Assembly: GCA_918026815.1 (NCBI GenBank) | Contig: CAKJVC010000006.1 | Span: 1,736,001-1,800,000, forward strand | Direction of reading: 5' to 3' | DNA from: Chalara sp. BL73 | Taxonomy: Eukaryota > Ascomycota > Leotiomycetes > Helotiales | Length of the DNA: 64,000 nt | Part shown: positions 1 through 11,115 of the stretch, piece by piece | Layout of the letters: each line of letters begins with the position of its first letter | Position numbering within the stretch: position 1 is the first letter of the stretch | The notes under the pieces: model-generated | Told to the model about the DNA's origin: nothing | What the model saw: only the letters and a program-made list of their open reading frames with translations | Databases searched by the model: none | Translations under genes and position numbers: made by a program

Positions 1-466
1 GAGCACTTGGTTTCTCCCAGTCGTATTTAGCCATTGCATGAAGACACCGAGTCTGTCGGTAGGACCTGCAGTTCCCTTTTAGAAGAAGGAATTTCGGAAC
101 CGGACATTGACATCACCAATAATGATTGACGAATCGTGTAGAGTTTTGAGGTGCTTTTCTATATCTTAAATGCTTATAGAAGCTGAAGCTGGAGGGAAGT
201 AGACCCCTGAACAATATAGGAAACTATGCTAGGTTGATCATCTTTCAGCGTCAGATGAAGACCATTAAAATTGGCTTGTTAGTACTAATTATAGTCTATA
301 CTCACTTTATAGCATCAAAAAGATCAAAACTATCTCTATTTTTTGCGAAGATATAAAAGTGCAAACCCGCTATCGAGGAGAACGCTAAGATCGGTTATAG
401 TGACTCTTTGGCGCCGTACTGCCACCCGGCAGAGCGAAAACTTTCCGCTGCTTTGACCAGTTACCG
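1..466. other. No gene seen
   Basis: I see no convincing reading frame or repeat here. Base composition is ordinary and short open frames look random. Confidence 0.4.
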
Positions 467-1150
467 TCATCTCCCGGCTCGCCAGGATCGCTGTGATCGA
501 TATTTTCCCTTGCCGCCTTTCCCATCTTCGTTATGCAGAAGCGGCGGTGTTCTAGTATAATTCGGAAGCGTGGGTGGGTGTTCCAAGATGAAGGCGGCAC
601 TACCTAATTCGATCGGTTCATCTGTGATGTAGTTAGCAAGGATTCCTTGCACTGCGCCAAAGAACTCAGCACACCCACCATAACTCCCAGGAGCTCTCGG
701 TCCATAAGAACCAATAAGATTTGTCATCCAGAGTCTTACCATTACCCCTTTTTCAGTGCGTTTCACGCTCGGTCTCTCTTCTGCCGATATATGCTTGTAA
801 TTCACAGATAGTGTGTGTGCCACAGAATGAAGTTCGTCATCGGTATCGTCATTAGAATCGCCTCTTTCCAATACCAGGCATGCTAGATATCATCAGACAT
901 CGGTGGCGAGAGCGGCAAGATGAATCTGAACACATGCCTCGACTTTCGACCAAATCATCTCTAGAAACTTGGGCATCTCCCATTCTCCATAATGCCGAGG
1001 GCATAGCACTGTAATTGACAAGTCGCTGAGATCGATTCGCACGTTCTCATCCAGGTGTCTGGATTGCCAGACGGTGAATTTAGTGGATGGCTTCCAAATC
1101 CTGCTCTTCCGTAGGTTCGGTGCATAAGGGACAAAAGTCAATGCGGTCAT
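467..1150 (-). pseudogene. Broken ORF, unidentified protein
   Basis: Reading leftwards from an ATG at 1150, one frame runs for 85 codons, meets two adjacent TGA codons at about 890-895, then stays open in the same frame for about 140 more codons to 467. No plausible intron removes the stops, because the gap is only about 16-25 nt. The simplest reading is one gene broken by CGA-to-TGA changes, which fits RIP. I do not recognise the protein. The first part is Trp- and Leu-rich; the second contains an acidic Asn/Asp stretch and a Pro-rich C-terminus. It could also be two unrelated chance frames. Confidence 0.3.
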
Positions 1151-2517
1151 CTTAAGAATAGAGTAAACGCAGCAAATCGCTTGTGAAATCCGATGGCTGG
1201 GCGTAGAATCCAGACTGCACAGAGCATAAAAGGGGAACCGGAGGCTTTTGTAGACTTGCTGTACTGCGTACTCTCAGGACAGGCTCTACAGTCTGCATCT
1301 GCCGTGCTGCCTTGCACTCCTTCCGTAAGAATGCCGCGATTCAAATCCAGAGCCTTACAGCAGCTGCTGGGTCTTGAAACACCACTGATATGCAGAAATT
1401 CCCCCCGCCACCATCTCTCAGCACATTTCAGCAGGCAGGAAAATAGGTTGCTCTAAAAGCCCTGCCCGTGCTAGCTTAACCAGCTGTCCCTCCCAGCTCT
1501 CCCTCGACCGTTCTAGCCGCCTGCTGCAATATCCACGCTATTGCCTAAATTTATCTCGTATAACCAGTCTCGAACTCGGGGGCCGTTTGCCAAATGGGGG
1601 GATCAAGGGTACCAAGCCTTCCCTGAACTGGCTGGGTGCTCATGTGCGCAGCAGACTCAGCCGTTGTCCGTCCTTCTGCTTCGCTTCTTCCCTGTGTTAC
1701 CGCATTGCGAAGCCAAGCTGGCTCGTTCCTTTCCCAAGCCATTGCTACTCAAGGAGGTCCCCTGCATCGCTGGCAACGTCTGCGTCCCGGTGCAAGAGCC
1801 ACATCGCACCTCTTGGTGATCAGTCGACTCGCCAGCGCTGGCAGAGTGACTCGTGGATCGCCTGGAGGATCCCAGGTACGTAGAAAATGGAGGATTTCGG
1901 TGGAGATGACAGCTAAAGAGAAGAAAGAGAATGAACCCGCACCGGCGTCTCGAGTTGGCAGTACGTGCTGGACGTGTCGCAGACTGTCGGCGAGTCTGAA
2001 ATGAGCCGAGCTAAATCAAGATCGTCGTTAACATGAGGCAGATTCCAACACCAGAGGCGAAGGAAGTGGGAAACACACGAGGATGAGTGCAAATTGGAGG
2101 GCAGGTTTGGTGGTAGGAAGGGAGATTCGAGGAGCAACACGAGTAACAGTGTTGGGCCTTGGGTCGTGGCAAAGGCGAGACGACATACTTTTAGGGGCAA
2201 GTTGCGGCAGGCGCGCTGGAAGTTAGGAGCGAAGGGCGAGGAGAAACCAGTAGGAAATAGGGATGGATTTATGCTTGAGGTGGAGTTCGCGATCCTTTAT
2301 TTCGGCCGGTGGCAGCAAGGGCGATTCCCCGCGCGGCAACTCCCAATTTCTAATGCCGAATCATCATCACTTGTTTTATAGGCATCTAACAAACTACTAA
2401 GGCAGATGCTTGATGGGGATTTAAATTTTGGATCAAGTTTTCGTCATTAGTCATTTAGCCATACTCGCTTTGGGTTTTTGCCTATAAATGATGTGCAAAG
2501 GCATATGCCAATGCACT
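1151..2517. other. Unassigned DNA
   Basis: Several overlapping open frames of 60-120 codons occur on both strands in a GC-moderate stretch (about 1.2-2.4 kb). None has recognisable motifs or joins into a longer product by introns, so I call no gene. Confidence 0.35.
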
Positions 2518-2715
2518 TGTTGGTACAGGTCTTACCTTCCACGGGGTAAAAGGCGTAGCTCTACTTTGTATGCCACGCTCTTGCTCTTGATGGATATGGT
2601 AATAATTGTTGTTGTATTAGGTTCTACTCTAGATTCTACACAATGGGGGTTGTGTGGACCACGTGACCTGGTGGGTCGTATGTGGATCCGTAACCCCCTA
2701 CTTCCTACAGAAACA
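2518..2715 (+). repeat. LTR-like repeat, family D copy 1
   Basis: A stretch of about 198 nt starting TGTTGG and ending AAACA is repeated in inverted orientation at 44092-44291. Shared blocks include the Leu/Val-rich open segment and the GGGTCGTATGTGGATCCGTA core. The TG...CA ends suggest a solo LTR. No target-site duplication is visible. Confidence 0.6.
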
Positions 2716-2782
2716 AATCACATGTATTTAACACTGTATTTCCTTAACAGCAATTTTTGAACAAGTAATTTATTAAACAGTG

Positions 2783-2965
2783 CTAGAAAGAGACTGCCCC
2801 TAGTGTTCCCCTGATGGCTGTGTTCTTCCAACTCCCATCACTTGACCACCTTTTCCGTTTTGCAGTTACGCAGCGTGTTTGTTGGCAATTGGGACAAGTT
2901 TCGGTCTTTATGCTTATTGGCGTGTATCCGCAAGAACACTTTTCCCTAACGATTAGCCTTAGCAT
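2783..2965 (-). other. Small Cys-rich frame (possible zinc ribbon)
   Basis: A 60-codon frame read leftwards contains CSCG followed about 12 residues later by CPNC, a spacing like a four-cysteine zinc ribbon, and ends in a basic Trp-containing stretch. It sits among repeats, so it may be the tail of a decayed mobile element. I do not recognise the family. Confidence 0.2.
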
Positions 2966-3239
2966 GCCCCCAGGTGACAGGAGTCAGAGAGCGGTTACAC
3001 AGGACCAGATAAAAAATGTCTTTTTCTTGCTCTTCGAGGGCGGCTTAGCAACTGACCATACTGTTTCTTTATGTACTCAGTGTAGAAGTTTGTTGGTTAC
3101 AGTTAGGCACGGCTGCAGCGGAATGCAAACTATTAAGCGTAAATCCCTTATAACCAAAGTTGTCTAATCATGATTGGGTCAGAATTGCACCAAACGGGTT
3201 GGAACGGAGTTGGCACCTCTGTGAAGCGCTTGAGGGTTC

Positions 3240-3325
3240 TATGACATCGGAAGTATTGAAGGCTATATGACATGGAGGTGTTGAAAGCTGTGTGACATCG
3301 GGAGATGTTGAAGGCTGTGAAGGCT
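3240..3325. repeat. Short tandem repeat, about 27-nt unit
   Basis: Three imperfect copies of a unit of the form ATATGACATNGGAG(G)TGTTGAAGGCTG follow one another. They lie in a small region with no gene, just left of a sequence (3415 on) that shares about 33 nt with the ends of two other repeats at 14.8 and 21.6 kb. Confidence 0.55.
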
Positions 3326-3802
3326 ATGTAAGATATATGTAGACTGCGGAAGGGGTTGGGTGGGTTGGGCTTCGACCTTTCGACCCAACCCATTGAGGCC
3401 TCAGTCGATTGGCTTGTTAGGATTTGAGGATCCAGGTAGCTGACGGATTCCAATACATCGACGCCATGGCGTCGAGGGTCTTACCACGCGTACATCACCT
3501 GTAAGTTTTGATGTCGCGTTACAGGCCCGTAATCAACCCATTACAATATTGATTCCTGTTTTCTGTCCGTAAAATTATGGATATTCCATTACCTATACCA
3601 AGGCCTTCTTGTAGAGAGGCCCTATCACTATCACCATCACCGGTAATAGACCCTCTTTTGATGCCACCACCTCCAGAAGCTACATACAGCTCCCAGATCA
3701 CTAAATATCACCATACTACTGCGATCACTGGTCGGGGAGAATACCAGTTCTTGGAATTAAAGGATCAAATTATGCAAAGGACTCGTAAACAGTATAATAT
3801 AT

Positions 3803-4027
3803 TGTTGGTACGGGTGAATAGCACACCCCGCGGCGCATGGACCGCATGGATGTATTATAGCTCTCGTACGTAGATTAGCACTTAGAAAGAACAAGAACAA
3901 GTCAACCACCTGCAACGAGCATATATAGCACTGCGCCGAGATGGCGGTGCTACGTGCCCCGTGGGTAACCGACTTAAGCAATTGCAAGTTATTAATACGA
4001 AGAAGTATCACGGAAGTGATACAAACA
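3803..4027 (+). repeat. Solo LTR, family B copy 1
   Basis: 225 nt beginning TGTTGGTACGGGTG and ending GTGATACAAACA. It aligns along its whole length with 14499-14720, in the same orientation, with scattered substitutions and small indels. This copy has no matching 5-bp duplication (TATAT against ATAGG), so it is probably the older one or has a rearranged flank. Confidence 0.75.
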
Positions 4028-4078
4028 ATAGGTTTATATTCGGCGGCAACTCGCAAATTATCAATGTTAACATCTATC

Positions 4079-5090
4079 TCTGCGTCCCGAGACGCACTTT
4101 GTAACGAGACAAATCTTAGGTACTTTGAGTTCAAGCAACTTTGAATCTGTGAGCGCATTAAAATTTCTATTTACTTTCATTTCAGTTGTATTATATACCT
4201 CCCCCGAACACTCCTGACCTATTAATTCCAAAAATTATTACCGCATCGCCGTCGTCCCCTTCAATTTATAGAGTGCCTCCTTTTACACTATATTAAGACC
4301 CTTTGGCTTGCGACACCACCATTAAGCTTTTTCACTTTTTAAACTTATAGAACAATTAGATATGGATATCAGGGTTTCATTATAATGCTAAAAAGCTTTT
4401 GTTAGTCTTGTGGCGGCCGGGGCGCGCCATCTTATACAACGTCGCCACATGGGCTGATACCTCCTCCAATCGATCTTGGTCAGCGGCGGTGTGGTTATAG
4501 TAATCTCGGTAAAATTATATGCAATAAAATCTGAAAAGTGTAGCTGCCAAAAGTGTGGCTGCGACATTTGTGCTGCGCGTACTTTGCTGGAAAATTCCCG
4601 TTTCCCGACATCCTCCGACCAGCCAAAATTGGCACCAGCAATGCTTTTGTTGCGTCAAACTTTCGGCCTTTTTGACAACGGGCTTTTCATTTCCGGCTTT
4701 CACTTCTGACATTTCCCTTAACGTGCATCCCTGCGTGGCGAGACACCCTGTGTGGCGAGACAAATGAGGGGTACTTTGACTTTCAGCAACTGGAAGACTA
4801 ATACGCATAAAGAATATTACTATAATTCTATAAAAAGCATTTATTATAGCTAATTCTAAATACCTATAATCCCCTTTAAACTAAAATTACGTTCGCATCA
4901 TTGCCTTTAAGCCTGATTTGTATAGCGTTTTCTTTCGTGGCGTATTAGACTTCTCTCCCCATAGCCTTAACGTCAAGCTTTTTTCACTCCAAATTTATGT
5001 AAAACGGCCTTATCTTAGCCTTATAACTTCCCTCTAATGCTAAAAAGTCATCATTAGCCTTGTGTGCGCTATGGTGCGCAATTTCACGCA
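4079..5090. repeat. Diverged direct duplication (about 4079-4440 and 4729-5090)
   Basis: Two stretches of about 360 nt share the same order of landmarks: GCGAGACA-type sequence, a TACTTTGA-TTCA-GCAACT block, an AT-rich middle, then TAATGCTAAAAAG followed by a GC-rich GTCGCCAC block. They look like two old, RIP-altered copies of one repeat in tandem. No coding content is visible. Confidence 0.4.
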
Positions 5091-5395
5091 GGGTCGCCAC
5101 GCCAATTAGTACTTCCAGCGGAAGCGAAACTCCAATCCTGGGGTGGCCCCACATTTCTCACCTCATACATCCGTGGGTATTTTATTGTAATATATGTGGC
5201 TGTGTGGAGTACACAAGCGCTCGGAATATCTTAAATCCGACTCGGCATTGGGCATACTGCCGACGGCGCTTGTCAGTCAGCCAACGCGTTTCCAGGCAAT
5301 CCCTCTTTTTTAGCCCATCACCGATAAACAGCTCACCGTTTCACAGTTGATCTTAACGTACTTGGGAATTTATCGTTATCCCGACTCCGTGAACC

Positions 5396-7490
5396 ATGCT
5401 TTGCGCAGCATGCCTCGCTATGTTTCAAAATGTGTTTGCAGCGGGACGCAAACCGTTTCAAGAAACCTTCCAAGATCTGGTCATATCTGCCACTCAGGGG
5501 TGCTGGGTTTGCTCTATCATCTCCTCAAAGCTGCAGCAAGAATTCGGACTGGTTATAGAGAAGACATCAGGCAAGATGGATTGCGTTCAGCTGAGGTGGC
5601 AATCAGAACGTAGGCAACATGATTTCTTGCTGATTCAATCCTTGCCGGGTTTCTACCTCGGCATTTGAAATATGACAGGAGGCAAGTCTGACAAACAGCA
5701 AAGGCCCTGTGTTACATGAATACACATATTACATCTTTGATGCAGACTACTTGATCGACACGGTCAGGATCTACGGGTCACGGAGTCCAGGTCACGCAAT
5801 TGAATATCTAGCTCAGCTTCATCTTATCCACGAAACGACTAAGTCACCCGGCGCCTTCGAGCTTGATGGTGCATATATCCCTGAGAACCCCAACACTGGG
5901 AGCGATGAAGTGTTGAGGTTGGCGGGTCGGTGGCTGGGGCTCTGCATTCGTGACCATGAATGCTGTGGTCGGGGTCGGGATGCAGATTGGGCACCCCCGC
6001 GGCTACTTGATCTAACAGGCCAAACGCCACGTCTTCTGCTCCGCGAAAGAGAAAAACCAAAGGGCCCGTATGTCGCCTTGAGTTACTGCTGGGGACCCAA
6101 CCCAACTTTCCTGAAGCTCACAGCGGAGAATCTGGAGCAGATGTGCTTGCAGGTTCCGCTCGATGACCTCCCACTCGCCTTTCAGCATGCCATGATCATC
6201 ACGAAGCGGCTTGGTATCAACTATCTATGGATTGACTCGCTTTGCATACTCCAGTCAGGTGAAGGGAGCTCCGAGGATTGGCGCAGACACCTTACAGAGA
6301 TGCGTTCGGTTTACTACAATTGCCTTGTCTGTATCGCACTTGCACATGCGCCAGACCCAAGCAGGGGGTTCTTTACTTCTCGGGATGCTACCCTGCTCAA
6401 AGCCCCTCAAATTAGCTTCAATGAGGCGAATTATACCGTCGTCCACGCGAACAGGTTTGAGGAGCGTCGACGGACACCATTGGCTAATCGGGCGTGGGTA
6501 TTGCAAGAGCGGATGCTGTCCCCGCGAGTCCTGACTTTCGACAATGATCAACTGTTCTGGGATTGTTCGAATGTAGACAACGCCTGCGAAACCTTTCCTT
6601 CCGGTGCACCGCCCTACCCCAAGGAGAAGCATAGCCCACTTGGTAGTCTACCTGGTCCGTTTTCGTTGCCCACCTCCATTCACAACGATGTCGAGGGATA
6701 TCAGCTGTGGAGCCAGATTGTCGTCGACTATTCTCAGCGTAGCCTGACATATCCCTCAAAGGACAAGTTTGTCGCGCTCTCAGGCATTGCGGAGCAGATG
6801 AGTCAGGTCTTGGGGGACCGCTACGCTGCGGGCTTCTTCACTCGTACTTTGCCATGGAGTTTAATGTGGAGAACAAGTCGCTATGATCAAATGAGTGGAC
6901 GCCTTTTGCTTGCTGAGCCACACAGAGCGCCTTCGTGGAGCTGGGCAAAGGTTGATGGTGGAGTCTACTTTTCTATGCGACGAAACGAAGATCTAGCCAA
7001 AAGATACTCCCCGGGAGATTTCGCCATACTGAAAGATGTGCGTGTCGCTCTCATGGACGACTCTAATCAATTTGGCCAAATACGGTCCGCAACATTGACG
7101 TTATGGGGTCATACTGCTTTTGCGAGGCCAAAATCAACACCTGCGGACGAATCGGGGATGTGGGATCCGGATGCTGACCCGGATGTCCTTTGGTACATCG
7201 ATGGCACTCCAACTAACACAGTCATTGACATGGAGGATATTGTGATTTCCATGGACGCTCCTGTGAAGGCTGAAGAGGCAGCACGAGGCTTTTTCCTTTG
7301 TCCTATAGTAGCGAAAACCGCTTGGGGGCAAAGCTCCCCGACGGACTGGGAAGCCCTTATACTAAAGAGGGTTCAAGCCTCCCATGATAAGGCGCAGACG
7401 CACTATGTGCGAGTTGGAGTCTGGGAAGCGCCTCCTGAGTGGCTGAGGCTAATAAAGGGCAAGAGGGTCAGAGCTATCACAATTCTGTAA
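5396..7490 (+). CDS. HET-domain (heterokaryon incompatibility) protein
   Basis: Fungal HET proteins trigger cell death on non-self recognition. Exon 1 begins at ATG 5396 with the cysteine-rich N-terminus usual in this class (LCAACLAMF, then CWVCSII). It must be spliced to the long frame that closes at 7490, which has no ATG of its own at its left end. Two in-frame introns fit: 5610-5703 (666 aa) or 5596-5698 (663 aa, with a CTGAC branch site just before CAG). The HET domain starts near residue 194 with YVALSYCWG, followed by YLWIDSLCI, a YYNCLVCIA segment, SRGFF, and RAWVLQERMLSPR. The C-terminal half is variable, as is usual. No frame break is seen, so the gene looks intact. The recognised partner cannot be predicted. 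Confidence 0.88.
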
Positions 7491-7769
7491 GTTGCTGTCC
7501 TTTCGTCTAGTGTCAGATATTGCGTCTTAACGACAGGGGTCTACGACATAAGTTAAGTCGCTCTTTGTGCCATTTCTTAGGGTAGCTCTTTAGGGAGAGA
7601 TCACATCAAAATTCCATTGAGTGTTGCGCCGGGAATTCCACTTAATCTCACGTTACCATCAATCAATTCTACTTAAAATAACTAAATATTTCAAACATAC
7701 CTGGAAAACGCATATTAGACTCCCCCACAATAATTCCATCTCGCAGCAGTGGACGCAAGGGGAAGCCAC
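7491..7769. other. 3' flank of HET gene, no feature
   Basis: AT-rich spacer between the HET gene and the LINE relic. I see no coding or repeat signal. Confidence 0.3.
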
Positions 7770-8346
7770 GCAGGTTAGTCGTCTCGTAGTGCAAGTGGCT
7801 CTCCTGCCCACACATGTCGCATGTCTCTGTCTGCAGGCATTCTCTGGCTGTGTCCGAACCGCCTACACTAAAAGCATGCCATTGGCATGCGTCGCTCCTC
7901 GAACGGTAATATGATGGTCCCGCCTCCGCCAAACGTAACGCTGTCCGACCTCGGCAGCTTCTCCGCATCCTCCTTCGTCGCTACCTTGGTCGCTACGGAT
8001 GCGCGCCGCCCGCCGGGCCGCGGTTGACCGAGCCACCGCATCGTGCACATCACCCGTTTTCCGTCCATCACCGACCTACTCACCTTCCCGCTGTCGATAT
8101 CCGTCGCCAGCCTTACCTCAATCCAGTCCGCCCTGACGGCGTACCACTTAAGCCCGACGAGTCTTGCCCCCGGCATGTGCGGTTCGAGCCATTCAGCCGT
8201 CGACTGCCGGAACGCCGCCTCTTTGTCCCTGTCCACTGAGGACTTGATAACGCTCGTGCTATCATTTGCTCGCCATACGCGGAAGTCCTTGATCGCCGCC
8301 CCGGTAAGTCTTTCGACCTCACTTATACCCTGCTGGATGGCCCTTC
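7770..8346 (-). pseudogene. LINE (Tad-like) ORF1/Gag-like fragment
   Basis: Read leftwards from about 8346, an open frame gives a basic, Trp-containing protein followed near 7870 by the start of a CCHC zinc knuckle (ACF-stop-CRRFGHS, the stop replacing the residue before Cys). A second knuckle (CDMCGQESH) follows in another frame. This layout is that of the Gag-like first ORF of fungal non-LTR retrotransposons. It carries at least one stop and one frameshift, and its upstream end is cut off where the LTR copy at 8350 begins. No reverse transcriptase part remains here. Confidence 0.55.
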
Positions 8347-8349
8347 TGG

Positions 8350-8617
8350 CCTAGAAAGAAGTAGTCACGTGGCCTTCAGATAGTATAGGGCAAACAAGTG
8401 TCAATTGCTGAAGGTTGTAGAACCTAAACTACAGGAGAGAATCCCTCTGCTTATAGAGGCGTGATGCTCTCCACATGAGTATCACATGTGTATTATTACA
8501 TGTAACCCGTATGTTGACTCGTCATCGAAGACAAAGGAAAGTATCCATCTTCCGCAAGCATATCTACTGCTTCCGCAATAGGCTAAGTATGATCCTTAGA
8601 CCTAACCTTGTTCAATA
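8350..8617 (-). repeat. Diverged LTR, family A copy 1
   Basis: The reverse complement matches the two clear family A copies (21670-21899 and 34973-35180): GTCACGTGGCCTTCAGA, the CAATTGCTGAAGG block, GAGAGAATCCCTCT, and CCTTAGACCTAACC at the far end. The ends are eroded and no target duplication remains, so it is the oldest of the three copies. Confidence 0.65.
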
Positions 8618-8771
8618 ATACCACCGGAATGTCAAGGATGCACGTGTAACGAAGCTAAGTTGTGGCTGAAACAAAATTCTAGCGGGGCGAAGTATACGAA
8701 TGAATTGATATTATACCTATCTTGCGCACAGACTACAAAGATCGCACACTGCCAGTCGAAAATATAGAAGA

Positions 8772-11115
8772 ATGGCGGTTTCAAACTTCTCTAGCCAACG
8801 CGCAGTAACACATCAGCTTGCTATCAAGAGGCTTTTTGACGACCTCACAAGGCGAGAGAAGCTTTATGCCTACCACCTATCGCGAGCTGCCTGGTATGGC
8901 AGCAAGATCATTTTGCGCCAAACATCGCCAGAGGGGACAGGAATATTCGATTTCATTATAGAGTTACATAAGGGTTGTGGAGGACAATGGAACAAGCTGG
9001 CCGACCAATGCGGAGTCGACCGGAACGATCTCGACACATTCCTGGAGTTCTCGGGATATTTCCTATCCAGCATGGGCAATTACTTCGCAAGTGCTTCATG
9101 CCTCATGCTGCAAAGAGAATTTGCTGACGGTGTATAGGGAGAAGGAGATCGCAAAGTTATCCCAGATGTTTCTGCTGATGCTCTCTATAAAATGGCAAGC
9201 ATCTCGCCAAAAGCAACCATTGCCTTGGAGAAAATTATCGACCCAATGCTATCGATTCCGCCATTCAGACTCGGATTGTCCGACGGGAATAACCAGTCAA
9301 ACTACTACCCTGGAGAAGAACAGGTTACTAAAGAGGACATCTCTGCGGTTGCCAAAGTGATGGAGAAACACTTAATCGAGCCAGAAAACACCCGACTTCG
9401 CAAATTCGTGGACGGAACGACGCTCTCCTTCGAAATTCTTCAAGCCTCGGCAGAGACTGCTATACTCGATCAGTTGGATGGAGGTGGACACGAACCCGCA
9501 ATCCGGGTCCAGCGTGGAGATCATGCAGATGAAATGTCCAGTATCTGTTCAGCTCTTGCCAAGGCCGCTCAATACACTGCAAACGACAAGCAAGCCGCTT
9601 TATTGTCTGAGTATATAGAGAGCTTCAGCACTGGAAGCTTGAAAGCATACCGCAAGTCGCAGAAAACGTGGGTGGCTGATATTTCTCCGAGGGTGGAGAA
9701 TATATTAGGCTTTGTAGAGCCTTACAGAGATCCTTACGGCGTAAGAGCCGAGTGGGAAGGTATCGTCTGCATTTCTGACCCGGATGAGACAAGTAAGCTG
9801 AAGGAGCTTATTAATAGCTCTACAAAGTTCATCCGTATGCTTCCTTGGGCAGTACCTGGTGAGAATAATGGCAAGGGCCCGTTTGAGGCAAACTTATTCC
9901 AGGCACCCGATTTCACGATTGTTCACGGTAGGCGACATGCAAACTGTTCCAATATATAGTTTTCTGACAGCTTCAGCGCTTGCATTCTGTACAAGCTACG
10001 TCTGGGAAGCCGTGAATCTGCCCAATGTAAGCTATTCAATTTTATGGGCAAAGAGCGGTGGCTAATGCTCTGGGGGTTCCAGTACAGCGACATTCGGGAG
10101 ACCTGCGGCCTTAAAAACATAGTGTTTGCAAATCGCATGAATGCTAATAACAACTCTAGTCGCCCTTGCTACTATGTGCACCCTTCAGAAGTCAAGAGAT
10201 TCAGAGGCTGCAATCACATTGTTCGTTTTATGGTGACGGCAATCCATGAACTTCTGGGACACGGTACCGGCAAATTGCTGACCGAGACGGCCCTTAATAC
10301 CTACAACTTCGACAGGGAAAATCTCCCGACCAATCCTCTTACAGGCAAAGCTATCAAGACCTGGTATCAACCGGGCCAGACTTGGACGAGTGTATTTGAG
10401 AAACTGGCAACGTCTGTTGAAGAGTGCAGGGCAATGCTGGTCTCTTACTATCTCGCGGACAATAAAGAGGCGCTTTCGATATTCGGCTACGATGACGCGA
10501 GCACAATTACGGCAGATGACCGTCAGTAGCTCTAGACCGTGTCGGTATTATTTCATACATTGCTGACATAGAACAGCCATTTACTACACTTATCTTCATG
10601 TCGGAGTTGAAGGCATTCAAGCTCTTCAAACTTTTAACGCGCAAGACCAGGAATGGGGCCAACCGCACGCTAGGGTCAGTATTCCATCAAGATAACGTCA
10701 GGTGGTGTACTTATTCTGATACTAGGCAAATTTCGCCATTCTGAAATACCTTTTGCTCGATGGTGGTGGTGTCATGACAGTTGAGCACGACCCAGTCGCC
10801 AAAACTGTTTATGTTCGCGTCGACAGTTCTAAAATCACTTCCCATGGAAAGCCTTCACTCGGCCGGATGTTGTGTCAAATCCACATATGGCGTTGTATCG
10901 CTGATGTGGAGCCCTGCAGGGAGTTCTACGAGCCGCTCAGTGTCGTGGATGGCGAGTACGAAGCCTGGAGACAAATTGTAGCGTCGAGACCAGAGCCGGG
11001 GTGGAAGTTTGTGCAGGCGAATACTGTTTTGAACCAGGACGGAGAAGTGTGGCTGAAAGTATATGAAGAAAGTAACGAAGGTATTATTCAGTCATTTGCA
11101 GACAGGGGACTTTGA
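8772..11115 (+). CDS. Dipeptidyl peptidase III (M49 zinc exopeptidase)
   Basis: DPP III removes dipeptides from the N-terminus of short peptides and is normally cytosolic. Six exons join in frame: 8772-9086, 9138-9927, 9971-10026, 10083-10521, 10577-10674, 10726-11115, giving 695 aa, the usual family length. The start is the ATG at 8772. The N-terminus (YAYHLSRAAWYG) and the zinc motif HELLGHGTGK (residues 442-447 are HELLGH) are diagnostic; the third ligand is in EECRA at 500-504, with Glu501 as ligand. The residue after EECRA is Met505, where the family normally has Glu or Asp. Intron 1 (9087-9137) is GC-AG with donor GCAAGT; the other four are GT-AG, with good branch sites such as CTGAC. 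No frame breaks are seen. Confidence 0.92.

Noticed and set aside
893..1150. Intron to bridge the two TGA codons in the ORF at 467-1150
   Set aside because: The only GT...AG span available is about 16 nt, far too short for a spliceosomal intron.
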